64,000 bases of DNA from Thiohalorhabdus denitrificans (GCF_001399755.1 NZ_LJCP01000008.1:186001-250000), one strand, 5' to 3'. Positions 35,858 through 44,802 are shown, numbered from the stretch's first letter. Numbers and translations: made by a program. Notes: generated from the sequence alone by a model not told the origin.

Positions 35858-37252
35858 TCAGAAGCTGGCGTTGACCATGCCATAGAGGAAGTTCGGGTCC
35901 TCGTCGGATTCGATCCTTCCCAGGTCGTGCATGCCGTCGTCGCTGAAGAACTTGGAATACCCCAGCAGCAGAACCGCCCTGGGGTGCGCCTTGTAGGCCA
36001 CGGTCAGGTCGACCTCGTTGCCTAGGGCGTCATCGGTGCCGCCCGGTGCATCGGCCAGAGCGAAGTTATGCCCCTTGAGCCACACCCCTAGCCGCTTGGC
36101 GGGCTTGAGATGCAGCGACAGGTGGGCATCGCGGAGACCATGGCCGTTGGTATTGGCATCGGGGGAGATCAGGAAGTAGTCCATGTACCCGTAATAGGGA
36201 TGGTTGGTGGAGTAGAGGGTGCTGAAGGCCTCATAGTCCCCAGTAGAGGCGTCCCTGTCACCGGACAGGTAGTCCACCCCGCCCCAAACCAACGGCCGGC
36301 CCGGGACATTTCCCAGGCCGTACCCCAGGTAGCCGGCGGCCATGTAGGCGTCGATGTCCTGGCCGGCCCGGCTGGGGCCCATATCCCCGCGCTGCAGATA
36401 CCCCTCCAGCCGCCAGTACAGCCCCGGGTCCTTGGGGTACTTCAGGGTCCGGCCCAGAAAGGGGCTCAGGAAGCTGCCCCCGGAATCGGTGCGCGCCAGG
36501 AAGAACCCACCGGTGTGGCGCTCCGAAGCGGGCAGGCCGCCTGGCCCGTGCTCCAGCCGGGAGGCGGAGAACGGGGTTCCTTGGAGGTCATCGTCGTAGA
36601 CGTAGGTAAGCTCCAGCCGGCTGGCCGGCACCAGGGCGTCGTTGCGGAAATGGGCCACGTAGGCTTGCTGGTCGGCGTCGGCATCCCCCACCGGCAAGGG
36701 CCCACCTGCGTTGCCACCGTAGTCCTCCCCCGCCAGCTGCAGGGCGAACAGGCTCACCTGGTGGTTCCCAGCGGACCAGCGCAGGCGCCCGCCATCAAAG
36801 GAGCGGGCCCGGTTGGACCAGCGGAAATCCCCGATCAAGCGATGGTCGGCCAGGTGCTGTTCGAACCGCCCGAGCCGAAGGTCGAGCTGGTCATTGAGCG
36901 GCCAGTCCAGGAAGGCTTGGTGCAGGGACTGGTTGGCGGGCGTGCGGTTGAAATCCACCGCCGCGCCCGTGTCGTTGTCCCCGAAAACCCCTACCTTCTG
37001 GGGCTGCAGGAAGATCCGGAAGCCGTTATCGGCCTGAAAATCGAGGTTCAGCCTGGCCCGATAGTTGGTGAACCGGGGCAGGTCCTCGTTGGCGGGAAAG
37101 GGTGGGCTCTGGTGACGGATGCGAAGCTGGGCCCCAACCTCCAGCGCGGTGTCGCCATCCTCTATGGTCACCCCGGCCTCCGCCGGGGACGGCAGCAGGA
37201 AACCGGCGGCAAGCGCCGACATCCCGCAGAGCAGTTTCCGGTGATTCCCCAT
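35858..37252 (-). CDS. Outer-membrane porin, alginate-export (AlgE)-like barrel
   Basis: The 464-aa protein has a signal peptide (AGFLLPSPAEA) and a long run of beta-strands. RFTNYRARLNLDFQADNGFRIFLQPQ and LRLGRFEQHLADHRLIGDFRWSNRARSFDG are typical of the alginate-export barrel family, and it ends in Phe. Such barrels are channels for anions. The gene has its own sigma-54 promoter and the same tandem dyads as the TcDH-like operon, so it is probably induced together with it. It could admit thiocyanate or another anionic substrate into the periplasm. The ATG follows GAGGAGG. Confidence 0.8.
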   Translation of the reverse strand: MGNHRKLLCGMSALAAGFLLPSPAEAGVTIEDGDTALEVGAQLRIRHQSPPFPANEDLPRFTNYRARLNLDFQADNGFRIFLQPQKVGVFGDNDTGAAVDFNRTPANQSLHQAFLDWPLNDQLDLRLGRFEQHLADHRLIGDFRWSNRARSFDGGRLRWSAGNHQVSLFALQLAGEDYGGNAGGPLPVGDADADQQAYVAHFRNDALVPASRLELTYVYDDDLQGTPFSASRLEHGPGGLPASERHTGGFFLARTDSGGSFLSPFLGRTLKYPKDPGLYWRLEGYLQRGDMGPSRAGQDIDAYMAAGYLGYGLGNVPGRPLVWGGVDYLSGDRDASTGDYEAFSTLYSTNHPYYGYMDYFLISPDANTNGHGLRDAHLSLHLKPAKRLGVWLKGHNFALADAPGGTDDALGNEVDLTVAYKAHPRAVLLLGYSKFFSDDGMHDLGRIESDEDPNFLYGMVNASF

Positions 37253-37348
37253 GGTGCCGCCCTCCTCGCCAGCGAACGGAACGGTGTCCCCGATACCCCG
37301 GACCGGCCAGGGGCCGGCTGGGCAAATGCAGGGTCACCAAACGCTTCT

Positions 37349-37363
37349 GCAACCGCTGTACCA
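37349..37363 (-). promoter_or_regulatory. Sigma-54 (-24/-12) promoter of the porin gene
   Basis: Read on the minus strand: TGGTACA-GCGG-TTGC, with exact GG-N10-GC spacing. It lies 97 bases before the porin start codon and 89 bases downstream of the nearer dyad. The TGGTAC half is identical to that of the TcDH-like operon promoter. Confidence 0.82.
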
Positions 37364-37451
37364 GGAGCCGGACAGCAAGTGACAACGGGGAAATGCTGGC
37401 TGTCGCCCGGCCTTGCGAAGGGCCGGGTCTATCCTTCCTCGATCGACGGGA

Positions 37452-37486
37452 GTTCCAGGGTGGAACAGTCCGTTTCAGGCTGAAAC
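37452..37486 (-). promoter_or_regulatory. Tandem upstream activator dyads of the porin gene
   Basis: Two 15-bp dyads, GTTCCA-GGG-TGGAAC (37,452-37,466) and GTTTCA-GGC-TGAAAC (37,472-37,486), start 20 bases apart. Both are perfect inverted repeats. They match the pair upstream of the TcDH-like operon and lie 89-123 bases above the porin -24 element. Confidence 0.82.
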
Positions 37487-37514
37487 AGCGGGAGGGGGGA
37501 GCGCGTCAACGGGT

Positions 37515-37898
37515 TTAAATCGCCTGGAGCTCCGGCAGGGGAGGTAAACGGGACCTACCCCCGGAAGGGATATCGGGGCACGCGTTGCCCAAGGACTGGC
37601 TGCTCACCCAGACGGGATGGGTGCTGAACTTCACCCGCACCTCGACGCTGTCCTCCTTGCCTCTTCGGAGCACGGTCACCGGCTGGCAGTGGGAGAACAC
37701 GTGGCACTCACGGCGCTGCACCTCCTGCGCCGTTCGCTCGTCCCCGGAACGGATCGCCCTCATCAGCTCCAGATAGGAGACCTCCGAGAAGCACGCCGAA
37801 TAGCCCGGGGCCATCTTCTTCTCCACGGGCTCAGCGCCCAGGGAGATGGAGGGGGCCACACAGAGCAACATGGCCAGGAGATGCTTTCGCATGGTCAT
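37515..37898 (-). CDS. Small secreted Cys-containing protein, unknown function
   Basis: The 127-aa protein has a signal peptide (LLAMLLCVAPSISLGA). The mature chain has four Cys (SACFSE, RRECHVFSHCQPV, GNACPDI) that could form two disulfides, and a Pro/Leu-rich end. No family was recognised. It lies upstream of the porin in the same direction, but the porin has its own promoter. GGGG before ATGACCATG is the only ribosome-site-like sequence. Confidence 0.6.
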   Translation of the reverse strand: MTMRKHLLAMLLCVAPSISLGAEPVEKKMAPGYSACFSEVSYLELMRAIRSGDERTAQEVQRRECHVFSHCQPVTVLRRGKEDSVEVRVKFSTHPVWVSSQSLGNACPDIPSGGRSRLPPLPELQAI

Positions 37899-38160
37899 TT
37901 CCCCAGCTTCACGAAGCCAACGGGATAGATTATTTAGACCATGCCGCCAGCGGTTTTATGCATGCCTGCAAAAAACCCTGGATTACCCCCTAACCACCCG
38001 ACAAAAGATACAGGCTTCTCAACCCTTTGGGGTTTTGGGGCTCTCTCTTACGAACTATCTCCAGAGGCGCGCCCCAACGCCCGAAAGCGGCAGCCCGGTT
38101 CCTGCGCCGCAGGGCTTTCGCCCCTGCCCCTCCCGGTACCTCGGCAGGCGCAGGCGGGAA

Positions 38161-38637
38161 CTACCCCGCCGACTCCATCTGGGTCTGCAGGTAGTTCTGG
38201 AGGCCCACCTTGTCGATAAGCTCGAGCTGGGTCTCCAGGAAGTCCACGTGCTCCTCCTCGTCGTCCAGGATGCGCTGGAACAGGTCCTTGGAGACCTCGT
38301 CACCGTTTTCGCGGCAGTAGACGATGGCCTCGCGCAGCAGCGGGATGGCGTCCTGCTCCAGGCCCAGGTCGTTGCGCAGCTGCTCCTGGACGTCCTCGCC
38401 CACCCGCAGCTTACCGAGGTCCTGGAGGTTGGGGAGCCCCTCGAGGAACAGCACGCGGTCCATGAGCTCCTCGGCGTGGCGCATCTCCTCGATGCTCTCC
38501 TTGCGGGTCACCTCCGCCAGTTTCTTCAGGCCCCAGTCCTCGCACATCTTGGCGTGCATGAAGTACTGGTTGATAGCGGTGAGCTCGTTGGTGAGCACCC
38601 GGTTCAGGTATTCGATGACCTTGGCGTCGCCTTTCAT
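38161..38637 (-). CDS. bfr: Bacterioferritin
   Basis: The 158-aa four-helix protein is nearly collinear with E. coli Bfr ([26 protein letters not shown]). It has the haem-ligand Met52 in [12 protein letters not shown], the diiron residues Glu18, Glu51, His54, Glu94 and the [12 protein letters not shown] motif, and ends in LQTQMESAG. It stores iron as a 24-mer with haem at subunit interfaces. It lies alone between the small secreted protein and the sodium channel gene. Confidence 0.95.
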   Translation of the reverse strand: MKGDAKVIEYLNRVLTNELTAINQYFMHAKMCEDWGLKKLAEVTRKESIEEMRHAEELMDRVLFLEGLPNLQDLGKLRVGEDVQEQLRNDLGLEQDAIPLLREAIVYCRENGDEVSKDLFQRILDDEEEHVDFLETQLELIDKVGLQNYLQTQMESAG

Positions 38638-38822
38638 GGGGACCAGCTCCTTTATCGGATCCGAACATCGCGCCCGGGGGGTTCCCGGGCGACGACCAGC
38701 CGTGGCGAATGATTCCGGCTATCGCGGAAAAGGGTATAACTTCCGGAGTCATCCAGGAAACCGCGGTTTCCCGCTAGCTGGAGCGCGCTGCCGCCGTTTC
38801 CGGTCACCGCCTCGGAGCCGGC

Positions 38823-39677
38823 TCAGTCCCGGTCCTCGGTTCGCTGCCCGCCACCAGCCATCTCCCGGCGCAGAAGCCGCAGCTCCTCCCGCAGGGACGC
38901 CAGCTCCTCCTCGATGGCGGCCCGCTCCCGGGCCCCGATCTCGCTGATCTCCTCGCGCTCCTCCTCCCATTCGGCGGCGTGCAGCTTCTGCATGGAGTCC
39001 ACGATGAGGGCCATGAACAGGTTGAGCACAGCGAAGCTGGTGATAACGATAAAGGGCACGAAGAACAGCCAGGCGGAGGGGTACACCTCCATCACCGGGC
39101 GGACGATGGCCTCCGACCAGCTCTCCAGTGTCATGATCTGGAACAGGGTGTACATGGAGATGCCGATGTTCCCGAAGTCGTCGGGAAACTGTTCACCGTA
39201 GAGGCGAGTGGCCATGACCCCGGCGACGTAGAAGATGAGCAGCAGCACGGCGATGATAGAGGTCATGCCCGGCAGGGCCGCCAGAAGCGAGCCCACCACC
39301 GAGCGCATCTGGGGCACCACCGTGGTCAGGCGCAGCACCCGCAGCACCCGGAGGGCGCGCAGGACGGCAAACTGCTCCCCGGCGGGGATTACGGAGACCC
39401 CCACCACCAGGAAATCGAAAACGTTCCAGCCCGAGCGCCAGAAGGCACCGCGGAAGGCCGCCAGCTTGGCGGTGATCTCCAGCACGAACACCGCCACCAC
39501 CAGGCGGTCGATGACATACAGAAGCCCGCCGGCGGCCTCCACGGCCCGCTCGGAGGTCTGCAGGCCCAGGGTGACGGCGTTGATCAGAATGAGGGCGGTG
39601 ATGACCCGCTGCACGCGGGCCGACTCGACCCAGCTGCCCAGCTGGGCCCGCCAGTTGGGTCGGGTAAGGGTCGTCAT
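38823..39677 (-). CDS. NavBac-type voltage-gated sodium channel
   Basis: The 284-aa protein has six membrane segments. S4 carries regularly spaced Arg (VLRALRVLRVLRLTTVVPQMR). The selectivity filter is LESWSEA, as in NavAb/NaChBac (TLESWS). After S6 comes an acidic neck (EWEEEREEISEIGARERAAIEEEL) and a coiled coil that should tetramerise the channel. It would admit Na+ on depolarisation; in salt-dependent bacteria such channels support motility and pH homeostasis. The second Met was taken as start because GGAGAG lies just before it. Confidence 0.92.
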   Translation of the reverse strand: MTTLTRPNWRAQLGSWVESARVQRVITALILINAVTLGLQTSERAVEAAGGLLYVIDRLVVAVFVLEITAKLAAFRGAFWRSGWNVFDFLVVGVSVIPAGEQFAVLRALRVLRVLRLTTVVPQMRSVVGSLLAALPGMTSIIAVLLLIFYVAGVMATRLYGEQFPDDFGNIGISMYTLFQIMTLESWSEAIVRPVMEVYPSAWLFFVPFIVITSFAVLNLFMALIVDSMQKLHAAEWEEEREEISEIGARERAAIEEELASLREELRLLRREMAGGGQRTEDRD

Positions 39678-39786
39678 GCGACTCTCCATAATCTAGGGAA
39701 GGGCTCCGGCGGACGCCGGAGCGCGCGGGATGATACCGCAGCAAGGGGCGGCCTCCCCACCCCGCGGGGGCAAAGGGGACAGCCCC

Positions 39787-41841
39787 TCAGAAGCCCACCT
39801 CCACCCCGGCATAGGCGGTGCGGCCCGGGGCGGGCTCGAAATAGCCGGGCCCCGCGTTCACGCGGACGTTCGCCACGTAGTCGGTGTCGGCCAGGTTCTC
39901 CACCCCGCCGTACAGGGTCAGGAGCCGCTCCCCCGGCAGGGCCCAGCGCCAGCCGGCGCGCAGGTCCGCCACCGTATACCCGTCCACCTCCACCGTGTTT
40001 CCGTTGTCGGCGTAGGTGGGCCCAGCGTAGCGCAGTCCGGCCTCGGCGAACCCCCGCTCGCCGGCGCGGCGCAGGATCAGGCCGCCATGGTAGGGGGGAA
40101 GCCCCGGTATCTCGTTGCTGGCGTAGTCGTTGCCCGCGCGGTCGCGGAAATCGGTGAAGCGGTAGTCCGCCAGCGTGAGCGCCGCGCGCAGGCTCCAACC
40201 AGCGGCGGGCTCCAGCTCCACCCCGGCCTCCACGCCCTCCCGGCGGGTGGCCCCGGCGTTCTCGTAGAAGGTGCGGCCGTCCCGCTCGAAGGGCACCAGC
40301 TCGTCGCGCACCCGCACCGAGAACAGCGCCACTTCGTAGGTCCCCAGGGCGCCCACGGGTCCGCGCACCCCCACCTCCCGGTTCACCGCCCGCTGCGGCT
40401 CCAGGTCCGGGTTGAAGCCGCCCCCGCCGGCCGGGTCGGCCAGCTCCACGAAGGTGGGGCTCTCGAAGGCGGTGGTCACGTTGGCGTAGAAGGTGTGGGC
40501 GCCAACCGCGTGGGTCAACCCCAGGCCGGCGCTGGACTCGGTGAAGGTGCGGGCCCCGGAGTCGTCCACCGGGCCGGCGAGGTGATCGTCGATGGCCAGG
40601 CGCAGGCGGTCGGCCCGCAGGCCGAGGGTAAGCCCGGTGGCCTCGGTGACAGCCGCCCCCACCCGGCCGAACAGGCCCGCGGCGGTGGCGGTCTGGCGCT
40701 CGTCCACCGTCTGCTCCCGGACCGTGCGCTCTTCGTCCACCACGTGGCGCACCCGGTCGTCCTCCTGGCGATCCACGTCGACCCCCACCACCCCCTCCAC
40801 CGGCACAGCTCCCCAGGTGCCCTCATCGGCGTACTCCAGCCGCGTACCGTAGAACCACCGCTGGTAGCCCACCCGGTTCTCGGCGGCCGGCTCCCCGTCC
40901 TGCTCGAAGTAGAACGGCAGCTGCTGCTCGAAATCGCGCCGGCTGGCGAAGGCGCGCGCCGTGAGCTCGCCGGGCAGGCTCGCCGGGTCGGTCCACACCG
41001 CGCCGAGGTCCTGCTGGTCAACGCTCTGGCCGGCGTCCAGCGTGACGGCGTCGGGATCGGCCTGACCGGGATCGGCCTCCAACTCCTCCCGGGTCAGGCC
41101 GCCGGGGTCCTCGGCGAAGGGAGTGTCCATCGCCCCGGCGATGAGGCGCAGCTCGCGGCCGCCGGCGAAGCGCCGCGTGGCGCTGCCCCGGGCCAGGTAC
41201 TTCTCAGCCGCGCTCTGCTCCCTGTGACCCTCCTCGCTGAAGCCGGTGATGGAGGCGTGGTAGCCCCAGTCGCCGCGGGTGCCGCCGGCCCGCACGTTGG
41301 CCTTGCGCATGGCGTGGGAGCCCGCCTGCAGACGCACCACCGGGCTGCGCTCCATGGCGAAGCCCTCGGCGGTGCGCAGGTCGATGACCCCGCCGGTGGC
41401 GTTGCCGTAGAGCACGGAGGCCGGCCCGCGCCGCACCTCCACCGATTCCACGGCGTCCAGGTCCACGGTGTCCACCTGGGACTGGCCGTCGGGAAGGGTG
41501 AGCGGCAGGCCGTCCTGGCGCAGCCGCAGGCCCCGGATGCCGAAGGCGGCGCGCGCGCCGAAGCCCCGCGAGGAGACGCGCAGCCCCTGGGCGAAGTTGT
41601 GGCGGTTCTGGAAGTACAGGCCGGGCACCGCCTCCAGGCCCTCGTCCAGGGTCAGGCCGGGCCGTCCGGCGCGCCGCTCCGCCCCTTCCACGCGGGTGAC
41701 CGCCGCCGGCGTCTCCGCCAGCGGCCGCTCCAGGCGCGGCGCGGTCACCGTCACCGGCTCCAGGGTCTCCTCCTCGGCGCCGACGGTAGGCGCCGCCAGG
41801 AGCCCTGCCATCAGGACTCTGAACGGTATGCGAGTTCTCAC
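39787..41841 (-). CDS. TonB-dependent outer-membrane receptor
   Basis: The 684-aa receptor has a signal peptide (VLMAGLLAAPTVGA) and a TonB box-like ETLEPVTVTAPR. The plug domain contains SSRGFGARAAFGIRGLRLRQDGLPLTLPDG and VEVRRGPASVLYGNATGGVIDL. The barrel ends in YAGVEVGF with terminal Phe. It resembles siderophore or ferric-dicitrate receptors of the FecA group, but the ligand is unknown. The GTG at 41,841 was chosen since GGAGGAAA precedes it and a signal peptide follows at once; the longer ATG form at 42,009 would bury the signal peptide. No riboswitch was seen upstream. Confidence 0.88.
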   Translation of the reverse strand: MRTRIPFRVLMAGLLAAPTVGAEEETLEPVTVTAPRLERPLAETPAAVTRVEGAERRAGRPGLTLDEGLEAVPGLYFQNRHNFAQGLRVSSRGFGARAAFGIRGLRLRQDGLPLTLPDGQSQVDTVDLDAVESVEVRRGPASVLYGNATGGVIDLRTAEGFAMERSPVVRLQAGSHAMRKANVRAGGTRGDWGYHASITGFSEEGHREQSAAEKYLARGSATRRFAGGRELRLIAGAMDTPFAEDPGGLTREELEADPGQADPDAVTLDAGQSVDQQDLGAVWTDPASLPGELTARAFASRRDFEQQLPFYFEQDGEPAAENRVGYQRWFYGTRLEYADEGTWGAVPVEGVVGVDVDRQEDDRVRHVVDEERTVREQTVDERQTATAAGLFGRVGAAVTEATGLTLGLRADRLRLAIDDHLAGPVDDSGARTFTESSAGLGLTHAVGAHTFYANVTTAFESPTFVELADPAGGGGFNPDLEPQRAVNREVGVRGPVGALGTYEVALFSVRVRDELVPFERDGRTFYENAGATRREGVEAGVELEPAAGWSLRAALTLADYRFTDFRDRAGNDYASNEIPGLPPYHGGLILRRAGERGFAEAGLRYAGPTYADNGNTVEVDGYTVADLRAGWRWALPGERLLTLYGGVENLADTDYVANVRVNAGPGYFEPAPGRTAYAGVEVGF

Positions 41842-42047
41842 ACCTTTCCTCCGGATAGCCCGAGCCGGGCTTGTGCCGTCGCCCAGCTCTGCAAGGTCTC
41901 CACGATGCAGCAACGGGGAATCTCCAGGAACTCTCGAAGGCCTGCCGGAGCACCGCAGCGCCTTGCCGTGGGCGCCCGTCTCCTGGAGGATCCCGGGCAG
42001 GCATTCCATTGGCGAGGGGGAGCGGACTCCGTGAAAGGTTATGGCCC

Positions 42048-42530
42048 ATGACCGGGTGGGGAAAAGCCCTTGGCCGGGGGTCGGCCCTGGCCGTCTGGCT
42101 GGTGCTGGGGGCCGACGCGGCCCATGGCGGGGGCGTCCCCCTGCCAGATCCGGCCTGGGGGATGCGGGGAGCCCAGTGCGGCCCGGAGGAGCCCACCGCG
42201 GTCCGAGTTTCGGGGGGCGGGGGCAAGGCGGCGGGCTTCGAGCTTGGCGATCTGGAAGGGGCCGGTAGCGGTACCCGGATCGTGGTGGGAGCCGGCACGA
42301 GGCCCACCGGCGGATACCGTCTGGAGCTCGGGGAGCCGCCGGCTTCCCAGCGGGGCCGAACCTTGGTGGTGCGGGTGGCGGTCCGCCCGCCTCCGGAAGG
42401 CGCCATGGTGACCCAGGCCCTCACCCGGCCTTGCGGCGTGCTGCGAATTCCGGGAACGGGCGGCTTTGACCGCGTCGAGGTGCGCCTGAACGAGCGCGCC
42501 TGGCGCTTCCCTCTCGGCGACGGGGCCTGA
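42048..42530 (+). CDS. Secreted PrcB-like domain protein
   Basis: The 160-aa protein has a signal peptide (LAVWLVLGADAAHGG). Its C-terminal part resembles the PrcB C-terminal domain: TRPTGGYRLELGEPP, VRVAVRPPPEGAMVTQALTRPCGVLRIP and a last strand VEVRLNERAW. In spirochaetes PrcB is a subunit of a protease complex; in proteobacteria the domain is a small secreted protein of unknown role. It is divergent from the TonB receptor gene. Confidence 0.6.
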   Translation: MTGWGKALGRGSALAVWLVLGADAAHGGGVPLPDPAWGMRGAQCGPEEPTAVRVSGGGGKAAGFELGDLEGAGSGTRIVVGAGTRPTGGYRLELGEPPASQRGRTLVVRVAVRPPPEGAMVTQALTRPCGVLRIPGTGGFDRVEVRLNERAWRFPLGDGA

Positions 42531-42669
42531 TTGGCCGGGAACCCCAGGGGCGGGTAGCCGTCTCACAGGAACAGGCTCCGGCCGCGGTCGCGCATCGGGA
42601 AGCCCCTCCCCTCCGGGTGTGCGGCCGGGACCTGGGGCCTCCTTACAGGCCTCCGCGAAGGAGAGGAAC

Positions 42670-42936
42670 ATGGCCGGCGGCTGGACCAAGGACGGCGACA
42701 TCCAGCAGCAGATCGAGGACACCGTGGAGGACGAGCTCCTCCGGGTCCGCAGCCAGCTCCCCGAGGGGGAGAGCCTGCGACACTGCGAGGAATGCGAGGC
42801 GGAGATCCCCCAGGCCCGCCGGGAGGCCGTCCCGGGGGTCCGGCTGTGCGTCCCCTGCCAGTCCGAGCGGGACGCGGAGCAGCGCCCCCACAGCTATTTC
42901 AACCGTCGCGGCAGCAAGGACAGCCAGCTGCGCTGA
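42670..42936 (+). CDS. DksA/TraR-type zinc-finger protein
   Basis: The 88-aa protein has the C4 zinc finger CEECEAEIPQARREAVPGVR...CVPC (CxxC-N17-CxxC) preceded by a short helix. The acidic coiled-coil tip of true DksA is missing, so it resembles E. coli YbiI. It may bind RNA polymerase or have another regulatory role. The ATG follows GGAGAGGA. Confidence 0.82.
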   Translation: MAGGWTKDGDIQQQIEDTVEDELLRVRSQLPEGESLRHCEECEAEIPQARREAVPGVRLCVPCQSERDAEQRPHSYFNRRGSKDSQLR

Positions 42937-42969
42937 GGCTCGGGCGCTCCTCCCCCTCGGACCTCCCCC

Positions 42970-44192
42970 TCAGCCCGCCTTTCGGGGCACCAGACTGCGA
43001 AATCGTCGCTTGGCCCAGCTCCCGCCAATGTTCCAGCCCCCCTGCATGATCCCTACCGGGGTGCGAGGGTTGAAGGCGCGCAGGCCCCACCGCTCCCGCC
43101 GGTGGGTCATCCATTTCCGCTTGTAGGGTTCGTCGCCGATCAGGTAATCCACCTCCCGGACACCATCCCCGTCCAGGACCCGCTCCATGAGCCGGGCGGT
43201 GAGGATAGTCCCCGGAGAGAAGGCCTTCAGATCCTCGTCGAAGCAGAGATTGTGGATGTAGACCGTGCCCCCGTGCACCGCCCACAGCTGCGCGGCGGCG
43301 GGCGTCCCCCCCAGCCAGGCCACGCCCAGGCGAAGCCTCCCGCGCTCGGCACAGTGGCGCATCCATTCCGCGGTGAGATGGAAGTTGGGGTCCGGCCCCT
43401 TCCAGCTCCGGTTCCAGACCCGTTCGTAGGCGGAAACCCCCTCCTCCAGATCCCGGAGAGAGTCGTAGATGGTCAGCCGGGCCCCGGGCTGGCGCAGGAA
43501 CTGCCGGGTCTTGCGGCGCACGGTGTTCCTGAGAGACGAAGGCCGGCCCGCCATGTACGCCTCGTACGTCACCCCCTCCGTCGGCAGGTACCAGTTCCCG
43601 AAGCAGTAGTATTCCTGCACCCACCAGCCCCGGTCCGTGAGGGCATCACGGAGGGACCGGTACCACGGACGGGTGGGATCCATCTTGTCCAGACCGATGA
43701 CGTCCCAGCGGGGACGCTCCGCGCTGACGGTGTCCACGAAGGACTCGGCCAGATCCGTTGCCTCCCGGAGGGGCTGGTGGCGGATGGGGCCGTAGACCGG
43801 GGAATGGGGATGGGAGAATTCCTCCAACCGCCGGCAGGGGGGGCCCCGGTGGCCCGCATGGGGAACGAAGCGACGGGCCCGGCGGAGCCGTCGTGGGTAC
43901 GCACGGTATAGAGCACCGGGGTCCCGGCCAGGTCGACGGCGCGGCTCAGGTTCAAAAACCAGGCGGGCTCCAGGAACAGCTCCGTCTCGCCCTGCGCGTT
44001 ACCCTGCTGGCCCGCCCCCGCCAGGGTGGCCCGCCAGTCCGGTTCCCGGTACCCCCGAATCCCGACCCCTTCCTGCGGTGGGACATACCGGGCGACCGTG
44101 TCCACACCGGTCCCGGCCAGGGATCCCTCCGCCTCCAGCAAGCCGCTTTTTTCAAGGCGGACCGCCGTTTGGTCTTCGGAAGAAGTTTCCAT
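42970..44192 (-). pseudogene. FemAB/BioF2-like GNAT acyltransferase, frameshifted
   Basis: Two minus-strand frames together form one 407-aa GNAT protein. The first (44,192 to about 43,845) starts at METSSEDQT after GGGGAGG and carries EPAWFLNLSRAVDLAGTPVLYTV and FPMRATGAPP. The second (about 43,835 to 42,970) continues CRRLEEFSHPHSPVYGP and has the acceptor/CoA fold (GVAWLGGTPAAAQLWAVHGGTVYIHNLCFDED, DYLIGDEPYKRKWM). They are joined if the run of seven G at 43,837-43,843 had one more base. Related proteins modify polysaccharide or peptidoglycan precursors. It is a real lesion, phase variation or a sequencing error. Confidence 0.75.
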
Positions 44193-44502
44193 GAGCCTCC
44201 CCATTCCCTTTGGATATGAATGTTTTTTCCCAAAATTTGCAAAGAGTCTTGTCCTTTCCACAAATGCAACCTTGATACCAGACAAAAAACACCGAAAATT
44301 CAATAAAATAAAAACCCGATAACAGTATTGAAAAAATGGCGGTTTCCGATCTGTAAAGGCCGTTGACAACTCGGCGCGTTCGCACTGTCCGAAACCCCAA
44401 AAGCTGTAAAAGAGGCCGACACTCATTACGGACCGTTGCGGCCCGTGCGCCATCTCGTTTATAGGGGTGGATGTACCGCATAGGATCGAAAGGAGGCCCG
44501 CT
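44193..44502. other. AT-rich divergent control region, no gene
   Basis: About 310 bases between the GNAT gene (minus) and the YrhK-like gene (plus). It is much richer in A+T than the flanks, especially 44,220-44,345. It has no supported coding frame. It holds the putative sigma-54 element at 44,266-44,280 and two CTGTAAA heptamers at 44,351 and 44,404. Confidence 0.6.
44266..44280 (-). promoter_or_regulatory. Putative sigma-54 promoter of the GNAT gene
   Basis: Minus strand TGGTATC-AAGG-TTGC with exact GG-N10-GC spacing, followed by A. It lies 74 bases before the ATG at 44,192. An AT-rich stretch just upstream is typical of sigma-54 promoters that need DNA bending. There is no GTTYCA dyad here, so a different activator would be used. 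Confidence 0.6.
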
Positions 44503-44802
44503 GTGGCCCGAAAGCATGTAGAGGAGTTCAAGGGTCAGGAGGGGGAGCCCGAGCTTGCCATTCGCCTCGGCCGGGAGGAGCTGCTCATCCGCAACCGCTA
44601 CCAGGCCGCCAGCATGATCAACGATTTCCTCATCGGGCTGTGGTTCCTGCTGGGAAGCATCGCCTTTCTCTGGCAGGCCTGGCAGGAGGTGGGGGTCTGG
44701 CTGTTCATCCTGGGCAGCGCCCAGCTGCTCGTTCGCCCCCTGATAAGGCTCTCCCACCGGCTCCACCTGAAGTCCGTGCCGCCGGGCCGGTGGGAGATGT
44801 AG
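44503..44802 (+). CDS. YrhK-like small membrane protein
   Basis: The 99-aa protein has a charged N-terminus (ARKHVEEFKGQEGEPELAIRLGREEL) and two membrane helices (FLIGLWFLLGSIAFLWQ and VGVWLFILGSAQLLVRPL). These match the YrhK domain pattern (RNRYQAASMINDFLIG). It starts with GTG after a strong AGGAGG, six bases apart. The function of the family is unknown. Confidence 0.78.
   Translation: MARKHVEEFKGQEGEPELAIRLGREELLIRNRYQAASMINDFLIGLWFLLGSIAFLWQAWQEVGVWLFILGSAQLLVRPLIRLSHRLHLKSVPPGRWEM

Noticed and set aside
41842-42047. Riboswitch (cobalamin or TPP) upstream of the TonB receptor
   Set aside because: No conserved box of either class was found; the leader is short of the needed elements.
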